Part shown: piece by piece, positions 35,684-43,672 of the stretch
Position numbering within the stretch: position 1 is the first letter of the stretch
Layout: every line of letters starts with the position of its first letter
Source: JADGNZ01 sp963715895
Lineage (GTDB): Bacteria > Acidobacteriota > Thermoanaerobaculia > Gp7-AA8
NCBI GenBank assembly: GCA_963715895.1
Contig: OY970284.1
Location: 434,001 to 498,000 of the forward strand
Reading direction: 5' to 3'
DNA length: 64,000 nt
Position numbers and translations under genes: made by a program
Notes under the pieces: model-generated
What the model was told of the DNA's origin: nothing
The model's database searches: none
The model's input: only the letters and a program-made list of their open reading frames with translations

Positions 35684-37994
35684 CGCTCTGCCGTGGCGCG
35701 TGGCCGCCTTCTTCTACGCGCTCGTCCTGATCTATCTCTTCCGGCCGATGACCGGCGGCTACGTCAACCTGCCGGTCGACTTCATCAACATCCTTCCGCC
35801 GTGGGGGAGCTGGGGCCACCGCCACCTGCTGTCGAACCCGGAGATGAACGATCTGACGATGCAGATCGTGCCGTGGGCGCATCAGGCCCGCGAGGCATGG
35901 CGCTCGCTGCATTTCCCGATCTGGAATCCGCTGGCTGGATGCGGCTATCCGCTGCTGGCGAACGGCCAGAGCTCGGCCATGTCGCCGCTGCGCCTGCTGG
36001 CGCTTCCACTGCCGCTCGGCTACGCCATGACCGCCGAGGCAGCAATGAAACTGCTCATCGCGCTCACGTCGATGTACCTCCTCTGCCGGCGGCGCTACGA
36101 CGAGCTGCCATCGGCGATCGGGGCAATCTCCTTTGCTTTCTGCACGTTCGTCAGCACCTGGCTGCACTTCCCGATCGTCACCGTGGCTGTCTGGCTTCCC
36201 GCGGCGTTTCTGGCCATCGAGTTGCTGATCGAGCGGTCCACGTACCGACGCTTTCTCTTCGCCGTCGTGGTCTGGACAGCGATGCTGTATGGCGGCCATC
36301 CGGAGACAGTGACGCACGCGACGTTCTTCGGGGGCCTCTTCGCTCTGTGGATTGCCTTCGTCGAGCGTCCGGTACCTCGGCGCGATGCCATCCGCGCGCT
36401 GGCGCTCGCCGCCGCGGCGATCTTCGTGGCGGCGCTGCTGGCGGCGCCGTTCATCGCCACGTTCGCCGAGACGGTGAAGAAGTCACGGCGCTTTCAGGAG
36501 TTGCAGGTCAACCCCAACGGCGAGCCGCCGTTCTCCGACTTTCCTTCCGCCATCGCCACCTTCGAGCCGAACTTCTACGGCCACGCGCCGGCCGAAAAAA
36601 CGTCAGGCCCGGCCACGGCGGAGTCGATCACCGGCTTTGCCGGCATCCTCGGCATCGCCTCCTGGTTCGCCCTTTTCGTTCAAGCGGTCGCGCGGCGCCG
36701 CTTCCGCACGCGCGAGTTCTTCCTTGTCGTTCTCGCGCTCATCACCGCCGGCATCATCTTCAACTGGCCTGTCATCAGCGCTCTCTTCCATTTCGTCTTC
36801 CGTCTGGCGGCGAATGCGCGACTGCGTCTGCTGTTCTGCTGGATCGCCGCGGCGATGACGGCCGCGGCCATCGACAGCGCACGGCGCGAACGATCCATTC
36901 CCCTTCTTCTGGGGGTGCTGGCCGCCGCGGCGTTTCTGCTCTACCTGATGCTGACCTTCCCGTTCGCGACCGCCGCGGCGAAGGACACGGCGATGATCGC
37001 CATCCTTCCGAGCATGGTCGTCCTCACCCTGGCGGCTCTCTTCGTGCTGAACCTGCGCGGAAGGCACATCGCCACGATGCTCGCCGGCGCAGCGATCATC
37101 GCCGAGTTGTGGACCGCCACCGACGGCTGGAATCCGGTGCTACCGGTCGAGGCGATGTACCCGAAGACGCCGTTGATCGCGACGCTGCAGCGGCTGCAGG
37201 CGGCCACGCCGGGCAACGACCCCTTCCGCATCGTCGGCATCGGGGCGGCCCTTTTCCCGAATACGAATGCCATGTACGGTCTGGCCGACATCCGCACGCA
37301 CGATCCGATGGCCTTCGGCCGCTACCTCGGCGTCCTGCGCCTCCTGACGAATCTCGAAACGAACGAGTACTTCGCCAAGTGGCAGAACCTCGACACGCCG
37401 TTGCTGAACTATCTCAACGTCCGCTACCTCGTCGGCGACCGCGGCTTCGATCCGAAGGACCGCCGGCGCTATCAACTCCTTTACCAAGGCCGTGATGGCC
37501 GCATTTTCGAGAACCGCGACGTCAAACCGCGCTTCTTCGCCGCGCACGACATCGTGCTCGAGTTCGACCACGACCGTTTCGCGCAGACGCTGATGCAGCA
37601 CGATTTTTCGAAGCAGACGGTCGTCAACATCCTTCCGGTCGACAGCGACAGAATGCGGCAGGACCTCCTCGCGCCGAAGAGCGATCCGATCGTGCAGATC
37701 GTCGAAGCCCGTGACACGGCGTTCCGGCTCCGCATCCGCTCGCAGCGGCACGCCCTCATCGTCAGCAGTCAGCCGTGGTGGCCGGGATGGCGTGTATCCC
37801 TCAACGGCCGGAGGATCGTTCCGCAACTGGTCAACGGCGCGTTCTTCGGCTTCACCATTCCGCCGGGCGACTGGGACGTGCGTGTCGACTACTTCCCGGC
37901 GTCGTTCTACGGCGGACTGGCCGGAGCGATCGTCACGGCTCTGCTGCTGATTTCATGGCCAATCGCGCGATCGCGAATCCTCCGCCGAGGATGA
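35598..37994 (+). CDS. YfhO-type integral membrane protein (paralogue 2)
   Basis: 798 residues from a GTG at 35598. It aligns throughout with paralogue 1: FNATWIYVGALYAIAI, LHFPIWNPLAGCGYPLLAN, LYGGHPETVTHATFFG, RLAANARLR and FPNTNAMYGLADIRTHDPM. It has about 12 transmembrane helices and a soluble C-terminal domain followed by a last helix. It lacks the repeat insertion of paralogue 1, so it shows the ancestral form. The function is likely sugar or lipid transfer at the periplasmic face (family knowledge, not shown here). The 3' end overlaps the convergent gene by 62 bp. Confidence 0.8.
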   Translation: MFNATWIYVGALYAIAIACARRWSPGGRDALPWRVAAFFYALVLIYLFRPMTGGYVNLPVDFINILPPWGSWGHRHLLSNPEMNDLTMQIVPWAHQAREAWRSLHFPIWNPLAGCGYPLLANGQSSAMSPLRLLALPLPLGYAMTAEAAMKLLIALTSMYLLCRRRYDELPSAIGAISFAFCTFVSTWLHFPIVTVAVWLPAAFLAIELLIERSTYRRFLFAVVVWTAMLYGGHPETVTHATFFGGLFALWIAFVERPVPRRDAIRALALAAAAIFVAALLAAPFIATFAETVKKSRRFQELQVNPNGEPPFSDFPSAIATFEPNFYGHAPAEKTSGPATAESITGFAGILGIASWFALFVQAVARRRFRTREFFLVVLALITAGIIFNWPVISALFHFVFRLAANARLRLLFCWIAAAMTAAAIDSARRERSIPLLLGVLAAAAFLLYLMLTFPFATAAAKDTAMIAILPSMVVLTLAALFVLNLRGRHIATMLAGAAIIAELWTATDGWNPVLPVEAMYPKTPLIATLQRLQAATPGNDPFRIVGIGAALFPNTNAMYGLADIRTHDPMAFGRYLGVLRLLTNLETNEYFAKWQNLDTPLLNYLNVRYLVGDRGFDPKDRRRYQLLYQGRDGRIFENRDVKPRFFAAHDIVLEFDHDRFAQTLMQHDFSKQTVVNILPVDSDRMRQDLLAPKSDPIVQIVEARDTAFRLRIRSQRHALIVSSQPWWPGWRVSLNGRRIVPQLVNGAFFGFTIPPGDWDVRVDYFPASFYGGLAGAIVTALLLISWPIARSRILRRG

Positions 37995-39381
37995 CCAACG
38001 CGATCGGGATCAGCGAGCGTGCGTCGCCCGGGCCGGTTGCAAACTCGCCGAGGTTGAAGCTTGCCCACTCCGAGGCCTCGCTGCCGGCTGCGTGGCGAAA
38101 GAACACAACCGGCTCGTCGAGCGTCATTCGATTCACTGACGTGTGGCCGGTGAACGTCGTCCATGACCATGGATAGGTGATTGGGACCGACGGCGCAAAG
38201 CGGCCGTGCAGCAAGAGCGGTGCGATGTACTGCGTCAACGGCCGCGGGATAGTGCCCGACGGTTGCGGATCGACTGCGGCCGCGGCAAAGTTGATGGCAA
38301 AAGAGACTGCCGCCGCGGCGACGGCAAACGCGCGCCAGCGAACGTGGAGAAGGGCGATGCCGAACAGGGGGATGAGCGGCGCAAGGTAGCGCCCGCCGAT
38401 CCCGAAGCCCCCTTCCCATCCGTTGAAACTGGCATTGAACGCCACGAATACGGCGATCACGACGATCGCTGCCGCGCAGACGATGCGCTCGCGCCGCCAC
38501 CAGGCCACGAAGCCGAAGAGCGCCACGAGGAGCAGCGGCGCGAAGAAGAAGAAGCCGCGGTAGGGCGAAAGCGTGATGGCGTAGAGCACCCCCAGCGACG
38601 GCCGCTGCATCACGCCCAGCGGCGCGCCGTGGGTGAGAAACCGCGGATCGGTCACTTCCACGCTCGTGGTGAAGAAGCCGCCGAAACAGATCCGCTGGTA
38701 CACGAGCAATGCCGCCAGCGGAGGCAAGGATCCGAGCGCGTAGCGAAACCACGTCTTCCGCGGTCCGATGAATGCGAACACGAGGAGCGCCGGCGCGCAG
38801 AGGTAGTTCATGGCCACGGCCAGCGCGGCCGCGAATCCGGCCAGGGCGCGACGCGGAGTCGCCAGCGCGAACAGCAGCAGCGCCGCGCTCGGAACGGCCA
38901 CCATCAGGATCGTCGCGTAGGGGAGCAGCTGCGTGGCCAGCGCCATGGCCATCGCCACAAATGCGGCCCAGCGCGCGTCGACGCCGCGGCGCCTGGCATA
39001 AAGAAAGAGCATCGCCGGGATGAATGCTCCCGGCAACGCCACACAGACGAGCGAACAGAGATAGGCATTGATCGTCAAGAGTTGGGCGTTGCCGGGATCG
39101 GCGTCGCGCGACTGCTCGAACGCGTAGAGCGGCGCGTACGGAATCGCCGCCAGCCACCCCAGAGCGGGCGCCTTGTTCGCGTACGTGTGGCCGCGGCCGT
39201 ACGAGACGTCGCCGGTGTTCCGGGCATAGGCGTCGATCGCAAACGTATGCCGCTCGACGATGGCGCGCGTCAGATCGAACGTGGCGTTCTGGTTCCATCC
39301 TCCGCCGGCGAAGAAATAGACGTAGGTGGCGAAGGTGAGCAGAAAGAGCCACTCGGCGATGCGGCGATCGATGGCGTTCAT
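37933..39381 (-). CDS. GT-C-like integral membrane protein (paralogue A)
   Basis: 482 residues from the ATG at 39379-39381 (MNAIDRRIAEWLFLL). About 10-12 transmembrane helices. Conserved blocks shared with paralogue B: FAGGGWNQNATFDLTRAIVE, TLSPYRGFFFFAPLLL, NGWEGGFGIGGRYL and FTGHTSVNRMTLDEP. The NxxF...R and acidic loop near the N-terminus suggest a dolichyl/undecaprenyl-dependent glycosyltransferase, but no named family is certain. Start overlaps paralogue B stop by 4 bp; stop lies inside the 3' end of convergent YfhO paralogue 2. Confidence 0.75.
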   Translation of the reverse strand: MNAIDRRIAEWLFLLTFATYVYFFAGGGWNQNATFDLTRAIVERHTFAIDAYARNTGDVSYGRGHTYANKAPALGWLAAIPYAPLYAFEQSRDADPGNAQLLTINAYLCSLVCVALPGAFIPAMLFLYARRRGVDARWAAFVAMAMALATQLLPYATILMVAVPSAALLLFALATPRRALAGFAAALAVAMNYLCAPALLVFAFIGPRKTWFRYALGSLPPLAALLVYQRICFGGFFTTSVEVTDPRFLTHGAPLGVMQRPSLGVLYAITLSPYRGFFFFAPLLLVALFGFVAWWRRERIVCAAAIVVIAVFVAFNASFNGWEGGFGIGGRYLAPLIPLFGIALLHVRWRAFAVAAAAVSFAINFAAAAVDPQPSGTIPRPLTQYIAPLLLHGRFAPSVPITYPWSWTTFTGHTSVNRMTLDEPVVFFRHAAGSEASEWASFNLGEFATGPGDARSLIPIALVILGGGFAIARLAMKSAAEP

Positions 39382-40877
39382 GATCGGTTGACCACTCGCG
39401 CGATAGCGATTCCTCCGCCGAGGAGCAGCAGCGCAACCGGAATCAACGAAAGCGCCTCCCCGGGGCCGGTGAACAGCTCGCCGAGGTTGAAACTCGCCCA
39501 CTCCGACGCCGGCGTGCCGGGAGGATGGCGCTCGAAAACCATCGCCTCATCGAGCGTGGTGCGATTGACCGACGTGTGGCCGGTGAACGTCGCCGCGAAC
39601 CACGGCGGAATCGCCGGTGTGGCCGCCTCGAATCGGCCGTTGAGCAGCAGAGGCAGAATGTACTGCGTGACCGGACGGGCGATCGACGTCGATGGCTGCG
39701 GGTCGACGGCAGCGGCGGCGAAGTTGATGGCGAACGAAATCGTGGCCGCGAACACCGCCACCTCGCGCCAACGGATGTACAGCAGCGCGATGCCGAAAAG
39801 TGGAATGACCGGAACGAGATACCGCCCACCGATCCCCCACCCCCCATCCCACCCGTTGAAGCTGACGTTGAAGGCGAAGAAAGCGGCGATCACGACGAGC
39901 GATGCCGCGCATTGGACGCGCTCGGCCTGCCACCATGCGCGAAAACCGAGGAGAGAGGCCAGAAGCAGCGGCGCGAAAAAGAAGAACCCGCGATACGGCG
40001 AGAGGGTGACCGCGTAAAGAACGCCGATGGTCGGCCTTACGAAAACGCCCATCCTCGCGCCATGTGTGAGGAAACGCGGATCTTCATGAATGATGCTGAT
40101 GGTGAAGATGCTGCCGAAGCAGACGTACTGGTACGCGGCCAGCGCGGCCATCGGCGCCAGTGCGGCCGCGCAGTAGCGAAGGATGGCTCGCCATTCGATG
40201 AACGCGAATGCGATGAGGGCAGGCGCGCAGAGATAATTCATCGCCGTCGCCAGCGCCGCGGCGAAGCCGGCTCGCGCGCGATGCGGCGTCGTCAGCGCGT
40301 ACAGGAGAAGCGCGGCGCTCGGCGCATGCAGCATGAACAGCGTTGCATACGGGAGGAGTTGCGTCGCCAGGACGGACGATACCGCCACGATTGCCGCCCA
40401 CCCCGCCGCGAATCCCCGCCGCCGCGCGTAGACGAAGATCATCGGAGGAATCAGAGCTCCGGGGATGGCAACGCAGAGAATCGAGCAGAGCCAGGCGTTG
40501 ATCGTAAGCAGCGTGACGTCGCCTGGATTCGCTCCGCGGCCGCGCTCGATCGTATACAACGCCGCGTATGGAATCGCCGCAATCCACGACAGCGCCGGTG
40601 ATTTATTCGAATAGGCGCGGCCGTTGACGACCGAAACGTCGCCGGTGTTGCCCGCGTAGGCGTCGATGGCGAACGTATGCCGCTCCACGATCGCCCGCGT
40701 CAGGTCGAACTGCGAGTTCTGGTTCCAGCCGCCGCCGGCGAAGAAGTACGCGCAGGCTCCGAACGTGAGCAGGAAAAGCCACTCGGCGACGCGGCGGTCC
40801 GCTCGGGAGGCAGTGTCGGTTGTTGAATGTTGGATGAGCAATGGTAAATGCTCGCACACACATTGGACATTGAACAT
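39378..40877 (-). CDS. GT-C-like integral membrane protein (paralogue B)
   Basis: 499 residues if the ATG at 40875-40877 is used. It aligns with paralogue A from DRRVAEWLFLL on; the first 26 residues (MFNVQCVCEHLPLLIQHST and on) are coded by inverted array J. No ATG or GTG lies between the array and the conserved sequence, so translation must start inside the array (ATG or TTG). About 10-12 transmembrane helices. It is the first gene of a leftward pair with paralogue A and is divergent from the third GT-like gene. Confidence 0.75.
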   Translation of the reverse strand: MFNVQCVCEHLPLLIQHSTTDTASRADRRVAEWLFLLTFGACAYFFAGGGWNQNSQFDLTRAIVERHTFAIDAYAGNTGDVSVVNGRAYSNKSPALSWIAAIPYAALYTIERGRGANPGDVTLLTINAWLCSILCVAIPGALIPPMIFVYARRRGFAAGWAAIVAVSSVLATQLLPYATLFMLHAPSAALLLYALTTPHRARAGFAAALATAMNYLCAPALIAFAFIEWRAILRYCAAALAPMAALAAYQYVCFGSIFTISIIHEDPRFLTHGARMGVFVRPTIGVLYAVTLSPYRGFFFFAPLLLASLLGFRAWWQAERVQCAASLVVIAAFFAFNVSFNGWDGGWGIGGRYLVPVIPLFGIALLYIRWREVAVFAATISFAINFAAAAVDPQPSTSIARPVTQYILPLLLNGRFEAATPAIPPWFAATFTGHTSVNRTTLDEAMVFERHPPGTPASEWASFNLGELFTGPGEALSLIPVALLLLGGGIAIARVVNRS

Positions 40878-40896
40878 TCAACATTCGCTGCCCGAC
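40811..40896. repeat. Inverted array J (word GAATGTT/CAACATT) at two divergent starts
   Basis: Left arm 40811-40844 contains GGTTGTTGAATGTTGGATG. The right arm 40861-40896 contains CATTGAACATTCAACATTCG; the loop is about 16 bp. The ATG codons of the leftward (40875-40877) and rightward (40848-40850) membrane protein genes both lie inside it, so the open frames overlap by 30 bp. The same word family forms array K. Confidence 0.8.
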
Positions 40897-42647
40897 GGGT
40901 CGAACCGCTCGTGATCATCGCGGTATGGACAGCCGCCATCGCCTTCGCCAGCCCGCGCGGCAACTTCCCGATCGACGACGACTGGGACTTTGCGCTGGCA
41001 GCTTGGCGCTTCGCCGAGACGGGACACTTTCATTTCACCGCGTTCACCGCGGTCAGCCTGCGTGCCCAGGTGTTGTGGGGTGCGCTGTGGACTCGGCTCT
41101 TCGGTGAGTCGTTCGACGTCCTGCGCGCGTCGACCCTCGTCCTGGCCGCGGCGACGCTGGTCATCGTTCACCGCATGCTGCTGCGCGCGGGCGTTCCGCG
41201 TTTCGGACGCGTCGTAGCCACGCTGGCCCTCGGCTTTCACCCGATCTTCCTCTGGTCGTCGTGCACGTTCATGACCGAGGTACCGTTCGTGTTCGCCTCG
41301 GCCGTGGCGCTGGCGTGCTTCGTTCGCGCCTTCGACGAAGATCGCATCGCCTGGCTCGTCGCTGGCTGCGCGGCCGCGCTGATGGCCTGCTTCGTGCGGC
41401 AGACCGGCATCGCCCTCCTCGCGGCACCGTTGATCCTGGCGTTGTGGCAGCGGCGGAAGCGTCACGCCCTCGTCGTTGGCGGCACCATCGCGCTCTTCGG
41501 GCTGATCTTTTTTCTGGAGCCAGGATGGTTGACCGGCTCGATGGCGGAGTTTGCGGTCCATTTCAAGATGTGGACGGAAGCGACGTTCCGGTTGCCGGAG
41601 CAGATCGCGGTCTTCGATCACTACGCCACGTTCAACGCCCAGAACTGCGCGCTGTTCTTTCTTCCCCTCGTCGCGCCGCTGGCGATCGTCTTCGCCAGAA
41701 ACTCCCGCCGGCTCGACTTCGTCATTGCCGGCGTGCTGACCGTAGTTCTGTTTGCTCGCGTGCAATCGCTCGTATCGGGCGGATTGGCGATGCCCTACTT
41801 CGCCTCGCCGTACTGCTGCGATGTCTTCGCCGGCAACATCTTCGCGGACTTCGGCCTCGGGCCGCTGGCACTCGCCGGCAGCTATCCGTTTCGCCTACCG
41901 TACGCGGCGCGGCTCGTGATCACGTACGCGAGCGTGCTGCTGGCGGCGACCCTGATCTGGGCCGTGCTGCGGCGCGCGGCCCGCACGAACACCTCCCTGC
42001 TCGCCCTGGGTTCGGCGCTCTTCGGCTCTCTGGCGCTCTTCGGGTCCGGCCTGTACGTCGACCGCTACTCGCTCGACTCCGCCTGGCCGCTGGTCATCGC
42101 TATCCCGCTGATGCTTCCATGGCAATCGCGTACGATTCGCGGCATCAGCTTCGTGGCCCTGACCATCATCGCCATCTTCTCCACACTTGCGGTGCAGGAG
42201 TACTTCTCATGGAACCGGGCCCGCTGGGCGGCGATCAACGATCTTCGCGCGCGAGGCGTGGCCATCACATCGATCAACGCCGGTGCCGAGCCGTTCTATC
42301 TCTACGAGCTGTCGAAAGGCGATCAGCGGATGCGGCGCATCCACCAGTTCGGCGTCGGCGACCGCACATACACCGTAGCCTTCGAGCCGCTCTCCGGTAA
42401 GCGCGTGATCGCGCGCTATCCGTATCAGGGATGGTTCGGATTGCACAAAGGCGAGGTGTTCGTGTTGACGGCGCTACGCGCGTTGTCTGCGGCTTCGCCG
42501 CGTTATCGGTTGTCTGCGCTGCCGCGCGTGAGCACGAACCTCCCTGGGAGCGCGGGCGTCTCGACCGCGCTTGATGCTCGGCATCCTGCTGCTAATAAGC
42601 GCGGGCGAGACGCCCACGCTCCCAGGAACTACGCGCTCGCAGGCTAG
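40848..42647 (+). CDS. Membrane protein, glycosyltransferase family 39-like
   Basis: 599 residues from the ATG at 40848, or about 578 from the GTG at 40911. The first 15 residues up to FAARR are array-derived. After them comes FPIDDDWDFALAAWRFAETG, an acidic first-loop motif typical of PMT/GT39 enzymes, then about 10 transmembrane segments. The last 50 residues (from about ALRALSAASPRYRL to the stop) are coded by nested array G and look non-native. The enzyme probably moves sugars from a lipid carrier; no substrate is indicated. It belongs to the five-gene membrane protein cluster. Confidence 0.75.
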   Translation: MLAHTLDIEHSTFAARRVEPLVIIAVWTAAIAFASPRGNFPIDDDWDFALAAWRFAETGHFHFTAFTAVSLRAQVLWGALWTRLFGESFDVLRASTLVLAAATLVIVHRMLLRAGVPRFGRVVATLALGFHPIFLWSSCTFMTEVPFVFASAVALACFVRAFDEDRIAWLVAGCAAALMACFVRQTGIALLAAPLILALWQRRKRHALVVGGTIALFGLIFFLEPGWLTGSMAEFAVHFKMWTEATFRLPEQIAVFDHYATFNAQNCALFFLPLVAPLAIVFARNSRRLDFVIAGVLTVVLFARVQSLVSGGLAMPYFASPYCCDVFAGNIFADFGLGPLALAGSYPFRLPYAARLVITYASVLLAATLIWAVLRRAARTNTSLLALGSALFGSLALFGSGLYVDRYSLDSAWPLVIAIPLMLPWQSRTIRGISFVALTIIAIFSTLAVQEYFSWNRARWAAINDLRARGVAITSINAGAEPFYLYELSKGDQRMRRIHQFGVGDRTYTVAFEPLSGKRVIARYPYQGWFGLHKGEVFVLTALRALSAASPRYRLSALPRVSTNLPGSAGVSTALDARHPAANKRGRDAHAPRNYALAG

Positions 42648-42712
42648 CGGCCACGCGCGGCAGCGCAGACAACCGACAACGCGGCGGTAGCCGCAGACAA
42701 CGCGCGTAGCGC
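42471..42712. repeat. Nested inverted array G
   Basis: Outer arms 42471-42530 and 42652-42712 pair over about 60 bp, with GTTGTCTGCGGCTTCGCC and GTTATCGGTTGTCTGC blocks close to array E. Inside lies a second inverted repeat (42543-42573 with 42597-42626; CCTGGGAGCGCGGGCGTCTC against its complement). The element starts in the 3' end of the GT39-like gene and stops four bases before the convergent rph stop. Confidence 0.92.
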
Positions 42713-42715
42713 AGC

Positions 42716-43504
42716 CTACCGAAACTTCTTATTCAGCCGCTCCCGCGCCAGGACATCGACACGGGTCAACGTCGGCGCCAGGACTTCGCGCTGCATTCCG
42801 ACGAGCGACGCGATCCCTTCCTTGGCCAGACCGAGCATGGCCGTCATCTGCTCTTCGCTGAAGGTGGCTCCTTCCGCCGTGCCCTGGAGCTCGACGAATT
42901 GCCCCTTGTCGGTGGCGACGATGTTCATATCGACTCCGGCCTTCGAGTCTTCCTCATAGTTGAGATCGAGCGCCGGGACGCCGTTGATGATGCCGACCGA
43001 GACGGCGGCGACAAAAGAGCTGATCGGCCAACTGACGAGCTTTCCGTCGATGTAGAGCCTTCCCAGCGCCAGCGCCAGAGCCACGAAGGCGCCGGTGATC
43101 GACGCCGTGCGCGTCCCGCCGTCGGCCTGGATGACGTCGCAGTCGAGCCACACGGTGCGTTCGCCGAGGAGCTCCGTGTTCACGGCGGCGCGGAGAGAAC
43201 GGCCGATCAGACGCTGGATCTCCATCGTCCTGCCGCCCTGCTTTCCGCGCGCGGCCTCGCGGTCGGTGCGCTCGCTCGTGGCACGCGGCAGCATGCCGTA
43301 CTCGGCAGTGACCCACCCCTTACCGGTGCGATAGAGAAACGGCGGAACCTTCTCCTGGATCGAGGCGGTGCAGATCACGCGCGTGTCGCCGATCTCGATC
43401 AGCGCGGAGCCCTCGGCGTGCTTGCTGAAGTTCGGCGTGATGAGGACGCGGCGCATCTGATTCGGCGCGCGCCCGTCCGTGCGGGGCTTGGTGGAGGAGC
43501 TCAT
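42716..43504 (-). CDS. rph: Ribonuclease PH
   Basis: 262 residues from the ATG at 43502-43504 (MSSSTKPRTDGRAPNQMR). The upstream in-frame extension of 108 residues is not family-like. Motifs: RRVLITPNFSKHAEGSALIE, GWVTAEYGMLPRAT with the substrate Arg, and DCDVIQADGGTRTASITGA. RNase PH phosphorolytically trims the 3' ends of tRNA precursors, as a hexameric ring. The C-terminal 20 residues are slightly longer than average. It is convergent with the GT39-like gene. Confidence 0.95.
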   Translation of the reverse strand: MSSSTKPRTDGRAPNQMRRVLITPNFSKHAEGSALIEIGDTRVICTASIQEKVPPFLYRTGKGWVTAEYGMLPRATSERTDREAARGKQGGRTMEIQRLIGRSLRAAVNTELLGERTVWLDCDVIQADGGTRTASITGAFVALALALGRLYIDGKLVSWPISSFVAAVSVGIINGVPALDLNYEEDSKAGVDMNIVATDKGQFVELQGTAEGATFSEEQMTAMLGLAKEGIASLVGMQREVLAPTLTRVDVLARERLNKKFR

Positions 43505-43672
43505 GGGCGTGGAGGATACTTGATTGCGTTGATTGCGTCTTCGCGTCTTGCTCACGGAACCTCCGACGACGGCGAAGTATCCGAAGGATGTCAGGCATGA
43601 ATGCTGCACTTCTTGCTGCCTTAAATTCACGGCATCAACCGACCAGCAATCACCTGTAGGAGACATTCCCCT

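Noticed and set aside
35693..37495. 600-residue overlapping frame within YfhO paralogue 2
   Set aside because: Arg/Pro-rich shadow of a high-GC coding sequence without membrane helices or motifs.
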